Made by a program: the position numbers and the translations under genes. A stretch of 64,000 nt of DNA from Halobiforma lacisalsi AJ5. GTDB lineage: Archaea; Halobacteriota; Halobacteria; Halobacteriales; Natrialbaceae. Location: contig NZ_CP019285.1 of the NCBI RefSeq assembly GCF_000226975.2, forward strand, positions 3,906,001 through 3,970,000, in the 5' to 3' direction. Positions 1 through 9,100 of the stretch are shown here, one piece after another. Under the pieces are notes generated by a model. It saw only the letters and a program-made list of their open reading frames with translations, was not told where the DNA came from and searched no databases. Each line of letters begins with the position of its first letter. Position 1 is the stretch's first letter.

Positions 1-723
1 GCCGACCCAGGCGAACGCGAACCGATCGCTGTCGGTGAACTCCTCGCGCAGGCTCGCCTCGACGGACAGCGGCGAGGTAGCGTCGACCAGCCGCCGCCTG
101 ACGGCGGCGACGATCGACTCGAGGTCGGCCGTCGGGTTCGGTCGGTCCGGACTCGTATCGCTCCCCTCTTCGCGGTCGGAATCCTCGTGCTCGGAGGAGC
201 CGTCGTACACCTGTTCCACCACCGCCCGCGCGAGGTGCGCCGCGACGGTCGCGGCGTCGTCGGTCGACGGTCGATCGCTCTCGGTCAACACCGTGATACG
301 GCTCTCGAGCCGGCGGAGGTCGTCGGTGGACGGCACCGCGGGATCCCGCTCCGACACGTCCTCGCTCTCGAGTCCCCAGTGAACGATCGTCGGGGCTTCT
401 CGGGCCTCGGACTCGAGGGCCTCGAGCAGCGACGCGTCGGCCACGGCACGGTCTCCGCCGCGGGAATCTGTGTTCCCCTTCGTCGTGCCGGCCAGCGTCC
501 GCGCGTCGAGGACGATCCCGTCGATGGAGTCGCGCTCGAGTCTCGCGGCGGCTTTCCGGGCGGACTCCGCGACGGTCACGTCCACCGGATCGTCCGTCAG
601 CGCGAGAGCGACGGCGGCCCGCGTGGAGCGGTCGCTACTGACACAGAGGACACGAGGCCGCGTCGCGGCCGCCTCAGTGTCGGCCGAATCACTATCGTCC
701 GTGTGGTCGCGGACGGATCGCAT
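1..723 (-). CDS. Bat-like (bacterio-opsin activator type) regulator, 3' end outside window
   Basis: I translated this on the minus strand from an ATG at 723-721; it stays open for 241 codons to the window edge, so the C-terminus is missing. Residues about 15-120 look like a degenerate receiver-like domain (RVLCVSSD start, then DGIVLDARTL where the phosphoacceptor region would be). After an acidic linker, the segment LESIVAAVRRRLVDATSP to FAFAWVG resembles the start of the GAF-like domain found in haloarchaeal Bat-family regulators, which end in an HTH_10 DNA-binding domain. The HTH would lie beyond the window. Function as a light/oxygen or redox regulator is family knowledge only; the target is unknown. 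Confidence 0.6.
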   Translation of the reverse strand, partial: MRSVRDHTDDSDSADTEAAATRPRVLCVSSDRSTRAAVALALTDDPVDVTVAESARKAAARLERDSIDGIVLDARTLAGTTKGNTDSRGGDRAVADASLLEALESEAREAPTIVHWGLESEDVSERDPAVPSTDDLRRLESRITVLTESDRPSTDDAATVAAHLARAVVEQVYDGSSEHEDSDREEGSDTSPDRPNPTADLESIVAAVRRRLVDATSPLSVEASLREEFTDSDRFAFAWVG

Positions 724-801
724 CTGCCCGTAGCCTTTCTCTCGACACGGATCGTTCTTTCGGCCAGGAACGGGCGCGGGCGTCGGGTCGGACCGCCAGG
801 G

Positions 802-1950
802 CTAGGGGGCCTGCCCGTAGATCAGGTTCCGCTGGATCTCGTTTGCCCCCTCGTAGATGACGGGGATCCGGGCGTCCCGATACGCCCGGGCGATCCGACG
901 CTCGTCCAGGATCGACCGGCCACCGTGGAACTGCATTCCCTGCTCGGTGACGTCGACGGCCGTCTCGGTCGCCTTCGTCTTCGCCATCGCGGCCCAGTAG
1001 CCGGCGTTCTCGCCGCTCTGAACCTTCTCGCAGGCTCGCCAGGTCAGCGCCCGCGCGCTCTCGAACTCGAGGAGCATGTCCGCCAGTCCGTGCTGGACCG
1101 ACTGGAACTCGCTGATCGTCCGGCCGAACTCCTCGCGGTCGTGGGTGAACGCCCAGGCCTCCTCGAGGGCGGCGGCCGCGATCCCGAGACCGTGGCCGGC
1201 GACGATCACCCGGCCGTGGTTGAAGAACTCCGCGAGCATCCAGAAGCCCGCGCCCTCGGTGCCGATCAGGTTCTCCTCGGGGATCCGGCAGCCGTCGAAC
1301 TCGATGTGAGCCTGCTTGGAGGCGCGCATGGCCATCTTCTCGGGGATGTGTTCGGCGTCGTAGCCGTCGGCGTCGGTCGGGACGATGAACATCGAGTGGT
1401 TCCCGTACCGATTGTCCTCGTCGCCGGTCTTCGCGTAGAGGGTGATCCAGTCGGCCTCGACGCCGTTGCCGATCCAGTACTTCTCGCCGTCGATGACCCA
1501 CTCGTCGCCGTCCTTCTCGGCCGTCGTTTCCATCCCCGCGAGGTCGCTGCCCGTCTCGGGTTCCGAAACGGCCAGCCCGGAGAGCTGGTCGCCCTCCGCG
1601 ACCGGTCGGATGTACTCCTCGCACTGCTCGTCGGAGCCGTACTCGTAGGTAATCTCGCAGCCGAAACTCGCCAGCTGGAGGGTGAGCGCGATCCCCGCGT
1701 CGGCCCGGTAGAACTCCTCGGTGACTGCGAGCAACTGCGGGAGATCGAGCCCGCGGCCCCCCCACTCCTCGGGGATGTCCTGGGCGACGAGGCCGGCCTC
1801 CTGCCCGGCCTCGAGGATTTCGTGGGGGTACTCGCCGGACTGGAAGTACTCCTGGGCGTTCGGTTCGATGTGTTCGCGGGCGAACTCCGCGGCTTCCGCC
1901 TTGATCTCGCGGGCGTGCTCCGGGACGATGCTGTCGTCGAGCGGTTCCAT
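802..1950 (-). CDS. acyl-CoA dehydrogenase
   Basis: A 382-residue FAD flavoenzyme of the acyl-CoA dehydrogenase family, expected to oxidise an acyl-CoA to the trans-2-enoyl-CoA and pass electrons to ETF in the cytoplasm. The chain shows the N-terminal helical domain, the middle beta-domain (LSGLAVSEPETGSD, then YWIGNG) and the C-terminal helical domain ending in VIYEGANEIQRN, whose Glu before Gly is the usual catalytic base. The open frame extends further to 2046, but the ATG at 1950 starts at the conserved N-terminus and is preceded by an AT-rich box near 1971-1980, so I chose it. It is the first of three paralogues in the window (others at 32222 and 61595); substrate chain length cannot be read from sequence. 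Confidence 0.93.
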   Translation of the reverse strand: MEPLDDSIVPEHAREIKAEAAEFAREHIEPNAQEYFQSGEYPHEILEAGQEAGLVAQDIPEEWGGRGLDLPQLLAVTEEFYRADAGIALTLQLASFGCEITYEYGSDEQCEEYIRPVAEGDQLSGLAVSEPETGSDLAGMETTAEKDGDEWVIDGEKYWIGNGVEADWITLYAKTGDEDNRYGNHSMFIVPTDADGYDAEHIPEKMAMRASKQAHIEFDGCRIPEENLIGTEGAGFWMLAEFFNHGRVIVAGHGLGIAAAALEEAWAFTHDREEFGRTISEFQSVQHGLADMLLEFESARALTWRACEKVQSGENAGYWAAMAKTKATETAVDVTEQGMQFHGGRSILDERRIARAYRDARIPVIYEGANEIQRNLIYGQAP

Positions 1951-2042
1951 ACGCCCTCGACCACGGCCGGCGGAATATAGCCGCGGCCTCCATTGGATGG
2001 GATCAGGGGCCGCGGCTCGCGGGTTCGGGCGAGCGACCGCCG

Positions 2043-2477
2043 TCACCGCAGCGCCTGCACCAGTTCCTCATCGTCGGCGGAGGCCTCGATCTGCCGATCC
2101 AGCCGGCTGGCGTCCCAGGCGACGTCGGTGAGCAGGTGGACGTACAGGACGGCGGCGGTCAGCACGGCGAGCGGGACGCTCGCAAGTGCGAGCAACGCGA
2201 CCAGCAACCCGATCAGGACGAGGTGACTCAGGAGCCGCGAGAGCACGCCGACGTCGCCACGGTCGAAGATGCGACTCTGGTCCGCGACCGCCGCGGCGGG
2301 ATTGGACAGACAGAACCGCACGGCGTCCCAGCCACCCGTCTTGAGACGGGCAATGAGGAAGTGGTCGAGGTCGATCAGGACGCCGATCGCGGTGCCGTAG
2401 GCGACGAGCGCCGCGGCTGGGACGGCGTATCCGAAGGGCGAAACCGGGGGCAGAACGGCTACGACCGCCAGAGACAC
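2043..2477 (-). CDS. multi-pass membrane protein, YdjM/metal-dependent-hydrolase-like
   Basis: A 144-residue protein with about four hydrophobic segments and the pattern GVLIDLDHFLIARLKTG near residue 35, plus later His residues in LSHLVLIG and VHLLTD. The DxDH element and spaced His residues recall the membrane-bound metal-dependent hydrolase-like families of archaea; the enzymatic role is unproven. The start used is a GTG at 2477. In-frame codons upstream still read as a plausible protein (YSKHHAVVSL) until a TGA, while a GTG at 2523 with an AT-rich box about 29 bases before it lies in another frame, so an N-terminal frameshift is possible (see findings). Confidence 0.6.
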   Translation of the reverse strand: MSLAVVAVLPPVSPFGYAVPAAALVAYGTAIGVLIDLDHFLIARLKTGGWDAVRFCLSNPAAAVADQSRIFDRGDVGVLSRLLSHLVLIGLLVALLALASVPLAVLTAAVLYVHLLTDVAWDASRLDRQIEASADDEELVQALR

Positions 2478-2644
2478 GACCAGGGAGACGACGGCGTGGT
2501 GTTTCGAGTAGATCGGTACTCACCCGGCCGGGTAGATGACGGCGAGTCACTAAACGGTCCCGCCGTCTTGCACGCCTGCGGGCTCGGGACGTCCCGGCTT
2601 AGCCTCCGTCCGCTGGGTCACCGCGTCAGTTCGATCGGTCCGTC

Positions 2645-3022
2645 TCAGCCGGCGAACCCGGAGAGCAGCCACTCGTCGTCGCCACCCTCGTCGTCCCCGA
2701 TGCTCGGCGCGCTTACGAGCACGAACGCGCTCTCGGCGTCCCCGTTGCGGATCTGGCGCGTCGACTCCGGTGGGATCCAGAGGGCGTCACCGGTCTCCAT
2801 CTCGACCGGTTCGTCGTCGACGACGACCGTCGCCTCGCCCTCGATGAGTACGTACACCTCCTCGTGGTCGTTGTCCGTGTGGTCGTGGGGTTTGCTGTTC
2901 CAGCCCGGGTCACAGCGAGCGACGGTGACCCCCACCTGTTCGGTCTCGAGCGGGTCCGACAGGAAGTGCATCGCGCTCGAGACCTGGTCGACGTCCTCGT
3001 AGTTGACCTTCCGGTAGCTCAT
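2645..3022 (-). CDS. cupin-domain protein
   Basis: A 125-residue single-domain cupin. The first cupin motif is visible as KPHDHTDNDHEEVYVLIEGE (about residues 43-62), with His residues and Glu as the usual metal ligands, and the second half contains METGDALWIPP, the typical Gly/Pro turn of motif 2. The ATG at 3022 (MSYRKVNYED) was preferred over an upstream start because it begins at the conserved part. Small cupins of this kind bind a divalent metal and may be isomerases, dioxygenase-like enzymes or sensors; nothing in the sequence decides which. It stands alone, transcribed away from the NikR gene's direction of reading only by a 190-base gap. Confidence 0.8.
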   Translation of the reverse strand: MSYRKVNYEDVDQVSSAMHFLSDPLETEQVGVTVARCDPGWNSKPHDHTDNDHEEVYVLIEGEATVVVDDEPVEMETGDALWIPPESTRQIRNGDAESAFVLVSAPSIGDDEGGDDEWLLSGFAG

Positions 3023-3074
3023 GTCGTCCGCTTCGAGGGGAGGACGGTAAAATTGCGCGCACAGCGGCACGTAT

Positions 3075-3098
3075 TGTCGGTGTCGGTGTCGGTGTCGG
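3075..3098. repeat. four tandem TGTCGG hexamers
   Basis: Four perfect TGTCGG units in the gap between the cupin gene and the NikR-type gene, followed by degenerate copies. It lies upstream of the cupin start and is one of several short intergenic hexamer arrays in the window. Confidence 0.9.
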
Positions 3099-3212
3099 CG
3101 TCAGTGTTGCGGTCGGAGCCGACCGAACGGATCGGACGGTCTGTTGTAGTTCGGTACCGGTAATCGTCGTCCCGTCGGAGCGATCACCGGTAAACCGCTA
3201 CAACGATCCGTC

Positions 3213-3641
3213 TCAGTGATCCTGTGCGATCGGATCGAAGTCGTCGACCGGGATCACGGAATAGTCGACCGTCAGCGCGTCCTGGGTCGCCCGGATCTTC
3301 CCGACGAACGTCGAGATATCCTCGAGTTCGCCCTCCAGCACGAACAGTTCCATACAGTAGTGGTCGCCGACGTGGCTGTGGAAGTTCGAGGCCACGAGGT
3401 CCTCGTGTTCGTGTCGCAGGTGCATCATCCGCTCCTCGACGCTCGTGGTCTCGTAGTCGAACAGGACGGTGACGATCCCCATGAGTTCGCGGTCCTCGAG
3501 TCGGGTGTCCTCGAACTCGCCGAGCAGGTTCCGGGAGGCCTCCCGGACGACTTCGCTGCGGCCGGTGTAGCCGTGTTCTTCGGCGAACTGGTCCAGCCGT
3601 TCGAGGAGTTCGTCCGGCATCGAGACGCTTACGACTGCCAT
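3213..3641 (-). CDS. nikR: NikR-family nickel-responsive ribbon-helix-helix regulator
   Basis: A 142-residue protein with an N-terminal ribbon-helix-helix DNA-binding domain (residues 1-45, [20 protein letters not shown]) and a C-terminal ACT-like metal-binding domain. The four nickel ligands of E. coli NikR (His76, His87, His89, Cys95) have exact counterparts at His77, His88, His90 and Cys96, including the spacing HSHVGDHYC. This supports a tetrameric metal-dependent repressor. No nickel transporter or hydrogenase/urease gene lies next to it, so its target is elsewhere or it may be autoregulatory. Upstream sequence (3645-3680) is AT-rich and probably carries its promoter. Confidence 0.9.
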   Translation of the reverse strand: MAVVSVSMPDELLERLDQFAEEHGYTGRSEVVREASRNLLGEFEDTRLEDRELMGIVTVLFDYETTSVEERMMHLRHEHEDLVASNFHSHVGDHYCMELFVLEGELEDISTFVGKIRATQDALTVDYSVIPVDDFDPIAQDH

Positions 3642-3765
3642 ATAATAACTCGACGGCAGTCAACTATTAAGGTTTACTATCACAGGAGGGAGCGGACGAC
3701 GGCTGCGGGCCTCGAGCGAACGCCCCGTCGCACAACGTTTTGTGGCTTCGCCGGGAGGTGAGGGT

Positions 3766-4557
3766 ATGTACCTGCCGCACCGAACCTGGCCCGAACTCGC
3801 GGAGCGTGTCGACGAGGAGTCGCTGGCCGTCGTGCCGCTGGGGTCGACCGAACAGCACGGCCCCCATCTCCCGGAGGGAACCGACTACCTGATCGCCGAG
3901 GCACTCGCGCGGGAGGCGGTCGATCGGACGGGATTCCTCTGTACGCCGCCGCTCCCGATCGGGGTGAGCTCCCACCACCGGCAGTTCCACGGGACGATGT
4001 GGGTCGAGCCGCCGGTCTTCCGGGACTTCGTCGAGAGCTTCTCGCGGAACCTCACGTACCACGGGATCGACCGGATCGTCTACGTCAACGCCCACGGCGG
4101 CAACGTTTCCCACCTCCGGGAGGTCGGCCGCCGGCTCCACGAGGACGGGACCGCCTACGCCATCGAGTGGATGTGGGACGAGTCGATCCCCGACCTGATC
4201 GAAGAGGTCTTCGAGACTCCCGGTCCCCACGGCGGCCCCAAGGAAACCGCGATGATCATGCACATCGCCGAGGAACTGGTCCGGAAGGACCGCCTCGAGG
4301 ACGCCCGCGATGGCGGGGCGACGTTCGACTACGACGCCGAGCGCGTCCACGGCGCGACGACGTTCTACGACGCCGTCGAGAACAGCCCGAACGGCGTCTT
4401 CGGTGACCAGACCGACGCGACTCCCGAGGTCGGCGCGGAGTTGTTCGAGGCCGCGACCGACCAGCTCGTCGCGTTACTCGAGTGGCTCGACGAACGACCG
4501 CTCGAGGGGTTGCTGCCGGATTCCCACGTCGAACCGCGGCCAAGGGATGGTTCGTGA
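3766..4557 (+). CDS. creatininase-family amidohydrolase
   Basis: A 263-residue member of the creatininase superfamily, metal-dependent amidohydrolases acting on cyclic or small amides. The metal-ligand motifs are present: GSTEQHGPHLPEGTD (Glu, His and Asp ligands, residues about 28-42), YVNAHGGN near 105, and GGPKETAMIMH near 160. The ATG at 3766 was chosen because GGAGGTG lies six bases upstream and homologues start with YLPHRTW-like sequence. In bacteria relatives include MftE of mycofactocin maturation and riboflavin-pathway ArfB; neither set of partner genes is here, so the substrate is unknown. An Lrp-type regulator follows 93 bases downstream in the same direction. Confidence 0.85.
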   Translation: MYLPHRTWPELAERVDEESLAVVPLGSTEQHGPHLPEGTDYLIAEALAREAVDRTGFLCTPPLPIGVSSHHRQFHGTMWVEPPVFRDFVESFSRNLTYHGIDRIVYVNAHGGNVSHLREVGRRLHEDGTAYAIEWMWDESIPDLIEEVFETPGPHGGPKETAMIMHIAEELVRKDRLEDARDGGATFDYDAERVHGATTFYDAVENSPNGVFGDQTDATPEVGAELFEAATDQLVALLEWLDERPLEGLLPDSHVEPRPRDGS

Positions 4558-4650
4558 CCGGGACGGACGGGAGGGTCGCGGGCCGGCGGCCGTTTCGCCG
4601 GATGCGGGACAACCGAACCTCTTTTGAATTGGGTCCGAAAGGGCCGCCTG

Positions 4651-5127
4651 ATGAGTTCCTTCGAACTCGACGACGTGGATCGCGGGATCCTCCACTTGCT
4701 CCAGGAGGACGCCCGCGACAACTCCCCGGCGACGATCGCCGAGGAGGTCGGGGTGGCACCGAACACGGTCCGGAACCGGATCGAGCGCCTGGAGGAACAC
4801 GGCGTGATCGAGGGATATCACCCACAGATCGACTACGAACGGGCGGGCTACCAGTTGCGCGTTATTTTCGTCTGTACCGTCCCGATCTCGGAGCGCCGGA
4901 CGTTCGCGGACGAGGCGTTCGACATCGACGGGGTCGTTCGGGTCGTCGAAGTTCTCTCGGGTCGGGAGAACCTGGCCGTCGAGGCCGTCGCGGAGGACAG
5001 CGACGGCGTAACCGGCATCGCCAGCGACCTCGAGGACCTGGGCTGTGAGATCGCGGACGAGTGGTTCGTCAAAAACGAGCGCGTGCAACCGTTCGACCAC
5101 TTCGGGATCGACGTGGCGGACGAGTGA
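4651..5127 (+). CDS. Lrp/AsnC-family transcriptional regulator
   Basis: A 158-residue protein with an N-terminal winged HTH (LDDVDRGILHLLQEDARDN, then TIAEEVGVAPNTVRNRI for the recognition helix, residues 5-50). The remainder forms the alpha/beta part seen in Lrp/AsnC proteins, but the RAM ligand-binding core is short and ends in a conserved-looking FVKNERVQPFDHFGI tail. The ATG at 4651 precedes the HTH directly; an upstream in-frame start would add nine unremarkable residues. It could regulate the creatininase-family gene just upstream or the divergent genes nearby; no operator was recognised. Confidence 0.85.
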   Translation: MSSFELDDVDRGILHLLQEDARDNSPATIAEEVGVAPNTVRNRIERLEEHGVIEGYHPQIDYERAGYQLRVIFVCTVPISERRTFADEAFDIDGVVRVVEVLSGRENLAVEAVAEDSDGVTGIASDLEDLGCEIADEWFVKNERVQPFDHFGIDVADE

Positions 5128-5527
5128 TCGACGCCTTTCGATCGACCTTCGTTCCACAGAAGACGTTGCGGATATCTTCAACGTATTTGCCTGCAGATTT
5201 ACTCAATATATCCTAATAGGATGCAGTATACCATGTATATTTGGTGTAAAAGTTATTTATTACGCATACAGATGGTGAAACGTATCGATGGGACGACGCA
5301 TGCAGTACGGCGACGGGAGCACCGGTAGACCGATGGGGAAAAGCCCGGCCGCAGTCTCCGCAGGTTCCCGCGACGGAATGGGATCGAGTCGCTACCGCGG
5401 GGAGACCTGCCGCCGGCCGACAACGGCCGACCGCGTCGCAGGGTCCATACCGGACGACCGCGGTATCGAGGTCATCGACGTCATCGAGGCCATCGATCGT
5501 TGCCGCACGTATCGCTCGAGTCACTGA
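5128..5527. other. 400-base gap with an AT-rich core; no convincing gene
   Basis: Bases about 5180-5280 are markedly AT-richer than the surroundings (runs such as TTTACTCAATATATCC and AAAAGTTATTTATTACGC) and probably hold promoters for the response regulator. Two small open frames exist, plus 5288-5527 (79 codons, its TGA immediately followed by the ATG of the response regulator) and minus 5213-5524. Neither resembles a family I know. The plus frame's abutting stop/start is compatible with a translated leader gene, but there is no other support. Confidence 0.4.
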
Positions 5528-5977
5528 ATGTCCGCGGATACTCAGTGCGACGTCCTCCTGGTCGAAGACGATCCGGGCGACGCGACCCTCGTGGAGGAGG
5601 CGTTCGCAGCGACGGCGGGGGACACTCGTCTCCGGGTCGCCGACGACGGCTACGAGGCGCTACACTACCTGAAACGGGCCGGAAACGCCGACCCGAATGC
5701 GCTCCCCGATCTCGCGCTCGTGGATCTACAGCTGCCGGGAAAGGACGGCTGCGAACTGCTCGAGGCAATCAGAGCGGATCCACAGCTCCGGTGTCTCCCC
5801 GTGATCATGCTCACCGGCTCGGACGACGCGGACGACGTCCGCCGCTGTTACGAGGCGTCGGCGAACGCGTATCTCACGAAGCCGACGGATCTCGACGGGT
5901 ACGTGGGAGTCGCGGAGTTGATCGAGCGGTTCTGGTTCGACCACGTCCAGTTGCCGCCAGTCTCGCAGTCCCCGTAA
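5528..5977 (+). CDS. single-domain response regulator
   Basis: A 149-residue stand-alone receiver domain of the type often called Rcp1-like. The acidic pocket is VEDDPGD (residues 12-18), the phosphoacceptor is Asp66 in LALVDLQLPGKDG, a Thr/Ser switch residue lies in VIMLTGSDD, and the conserved Lys is in AYLTKPTDLDG. There is no output domain; such proteins relay phosphate or bind target proteins. A large soluble histidine kinase follows 191 bases downstream on the same strand, so the two are the likely partners (inference). Confidence 0.92.
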   Translation: MSADTQCDVLLVEDDPGDATLVEEAFAATAGDTRLRVADDGYEALHYLKRAGNADPNALPDLALVDLQLPGKDGCELLEAIRADPQLRCLPVIMLTGSDDADDVRRCYEASANAYLTKPTDLDGYVGVAELIERFWFDHVQLPPVSQSP

Positions 5978-6168
5978 TACGGATTACTGGAACGATTTAT
6001 CGGCGCAACTGCGACCCGGGCGGCGGTTGCGCCGGAAATGACTTACAGGAAACCGTATAGGTATCCGCGAGCGTCGCCACGCGACGAGAGGAGAGCCGAC
6101 GACGGCAAGCGGGATTTTCTCCCGCAACGAGCGGTGAACTTATCCGGCCAAGCATCTTGGAACCGGCA

Positions 6169-9100
6169 ATGAGCGATCGTGGTGACTCGAGCGAGCGACG
6201 GGTCCCGGTCGTCGGCGGGGAACCCCCGTCCCGCCGGCAGTTCCGGACCCTCGTCGAGACCGTCGACGGCGGCGTCTTCCAGTTCGACGGCGACGGTCGC
6301 ATCGTCGCGATCGACGACAGTCTCGCCGAGTTGGTCGGACTCGGTCCCGAAGCGACCGAGCAGGCGAAGCGAAACGGATGCCGCGACCGATTGCTGGGCA
6401 ATTCCGTCGCCGACCTGGCGGCGGACTCAGACCGCGAGCTTCTCGAGGCGGCACTGGCGGAAAAAGAGGGAGACGCGGACGGCGACGGCGACGACGACGG
6501 CGAGGACGGCATAACAGAACTCGAGATCACGATTCGGACTCGTCGCGACGACCCGATCCCGTGTACCCTCCGGCTGAACGACGGCCGAGAACCGCGATCG
6601 GACGGCGGCGCCGACGAGACCGACGAGAGCCGCGGGTTCGGCATCGTCCGGCCGATGGTCCGAGACGACGACGCCGAGGCCGGGCCGACGGCATCCGCGG
6701 CGATCGATCCGATCATGGAGGCCCTCGAGACGGCGAACGTCGGCGCGTTCGTTCTCGACTCCGATTTCGACGTCGCCTGGCTCAACGAGGCGACGGAGCG
6801 GTACTTCGGCATCGAGCGGGGCGACGTCGTCGGGCGGAGCAAACGGGACCTCATCGAGGGCCAGATCCGAGAACGCATCGCCGACGAGGACGCCGACGAG
6901 TTCGTCGACACCGTTCTCGCGACGTACGACGACAACAGCAGCGTCGAACGCTTCGAGTGCCGGGTGACCGACGGGAGCGACGACGGGGTGCGCTGGCTCG
7001 AGCACCGAAGCAAACCCATCGAGAGTGGCCCCTACGAGGGTGGCCGGGTGGAGCTCTACTACGACGTGACCGACCAGCGCCAGCGTGCGTTGCAGTTGCG
7101 GCGGCTGAACGAAGCCGTCCGCGACTGGCTCGAGTGTGACACCTGGGACGAGGTCGCCGAACGGGCGTGTCGGAGCCTGCAGGACGTCCTCGGCCTCGAG
7201 ATCAACGGCGTCTACCGCTACGACGAGGAGGGCGAGACGCTTCGACCGACCGCCAAGTCCGACCGGGCCGAGGACCTGTTCGACGACCTGCCCGCGTTCG
7301 ACGCGGGCGATGGGATCGCCTGGCGGGTCTTCGAGACCGGCGACCTCGAGCTTTACGAGGACGTCCGGGCTGCCCCGAACGTCTTCAACCCCGAGACGCC
7401 GATCCGCAGCGAGATCGTCCTCCCGATCGGCAACCACGGGGTGCTCATCGTCGGCTCCGAGCGTGCCGACGCGTTCGGCGACGAGGAGGTCTCGCTTTCG
7501 AAGATCGTCGCCTCGAGCCTCGAGGTGATCTTCGATCGACTCGGACACGAACGTCGGCTGCAACGCGAGCAGGCCCAGACCGAGGAACTCCTGCGAACGG
7601 CGCCGGTCGGGATCGCCGTCGAGGACGCCGACGGCGAGACGGTCCTCGCGAACCGCTACGCGACGGAATCGCTCGGCTTGCCGGCGGGAACGAGCTTCGA
7701 AGAGATCGTGACCGGGGACCGGGAGGTTTACGACGCCGAGGGCGGTCCCCTCGAAGCGGTGGACGCGCCGTCGGCCCGTGCCAGACGGTCCGGCGAACCG
7801 GTCGTCGATCAGGAACTCGTCCTCGTGGACGAGACGGGACGCCAGCGGTGGTTCTCCGTCAACGCGGCACCTGTCACCGACCCCGACGGCGCCGTCGAAC
7901 GCGTCGTCATCGCCGCGGAGGACGTCACCGAGCGCAAGCAACGTGAGCGCCGGCTCGAGCGCCGCAAGAGCGAACTCGAGACGCAACTGAGCGAGATCCT
8001 GGGCCGCGTCTCGGACGCGTTCGTCGCCGTCGACAGCGACTGGCGGTTCACCCACGCCAACGAGCGGGCGGCCGAGATTCTCGGCCGCTCCGGGCAACCG
8101 GACGGCCTCCTCGGCGAGACCCTGTGGGAGCTGTACCCCGGGAAGACGGATCCCGTCCGGCGTCGGTTCCGCGATGCCATGCGGACCCAGCGGCCGGTCA
8201 GCTTCGAGCGGTACGTCGACGCGCTCGACTCGTGGCTCGAGTTCAACGTCTACCCCTCCGAGACCGGGCTCTCGGTGTACTTCCGGAACGTCACCGAGCG
8301 CAAGGAGCGGGAACGGGAACTCAGACGATACGAGACGATCGTCGAAACCGTCGAAGACGGCATCTACGTACTCGGCGGCGACGAACGGTTCACGACCGTC
8401 AACGAGGCCTATACGGAGATCACCGGCTACGGCCGCGAGGGGCTGCTCGGCGCGCACGCCTCCCTGGTCGCCAACGAATCGGTCATGGAGTACGCCCGGG
8501 AAGTCGCGGCCGACGACGACGCGTCGACGATCGAGACCGAAATCGAGAGCGCGTCCGGCGACTCCGTCCCGGTCGAAGCGACGGTCACGAGCCTGCGCCG
8601 GATCGACGGCGAGCGCGAGCGGATCGGCGTCGTCCGCGATATCACCGAGCGCAAGGAACGCGAGCGGCAACTCGAGGCCAGCGAGCAGCGGTACCGGACC
8701 CTCGTGCAGAACTTCCCGGACGGTATCGTCGCGCTCTACGACGAGAACCTCGAGTATACGGCCGCCGGCGGCGGGTTGCTCGAGGAAGTCGGCACCGACC
8801 CGGAGACGGTGATCGGACAGACCGTCCCCGAGCGGTATTCCGAGGAACTCGTCGAGGAGATCGAACCCCACTTCCGAGCCGCCCTCGAGGGGGAGGAACG
8901 CACCTTCGAGGTCGACTACCGCGGCCGGGAGCTGTCCGCCCGGACGCTCCCGGTCCGGATCGGCGAGGAGGTCGACGCGGGCATGATCGTTGCCCGGGAC
9001 GTCACCGAACGCAACGAGTACCAGCGCAAGCTCGAAGAGTCGAACGAGCGGTTGGAGCAGTTCGCGTACGCGGCTTCCCACGACCTGCAGGAGCCGTTGC

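Noticed and set aside
187-1980. Long plus-strand open frame (597 codons) opposite the acyl-CoA dehydrogenase
   Set aside because: It is the complementary-strand shadow of the acyl-CoA dehydrogenase and Bat-like genes; the translation is Arg/Gly/Leu-rich and has no family.
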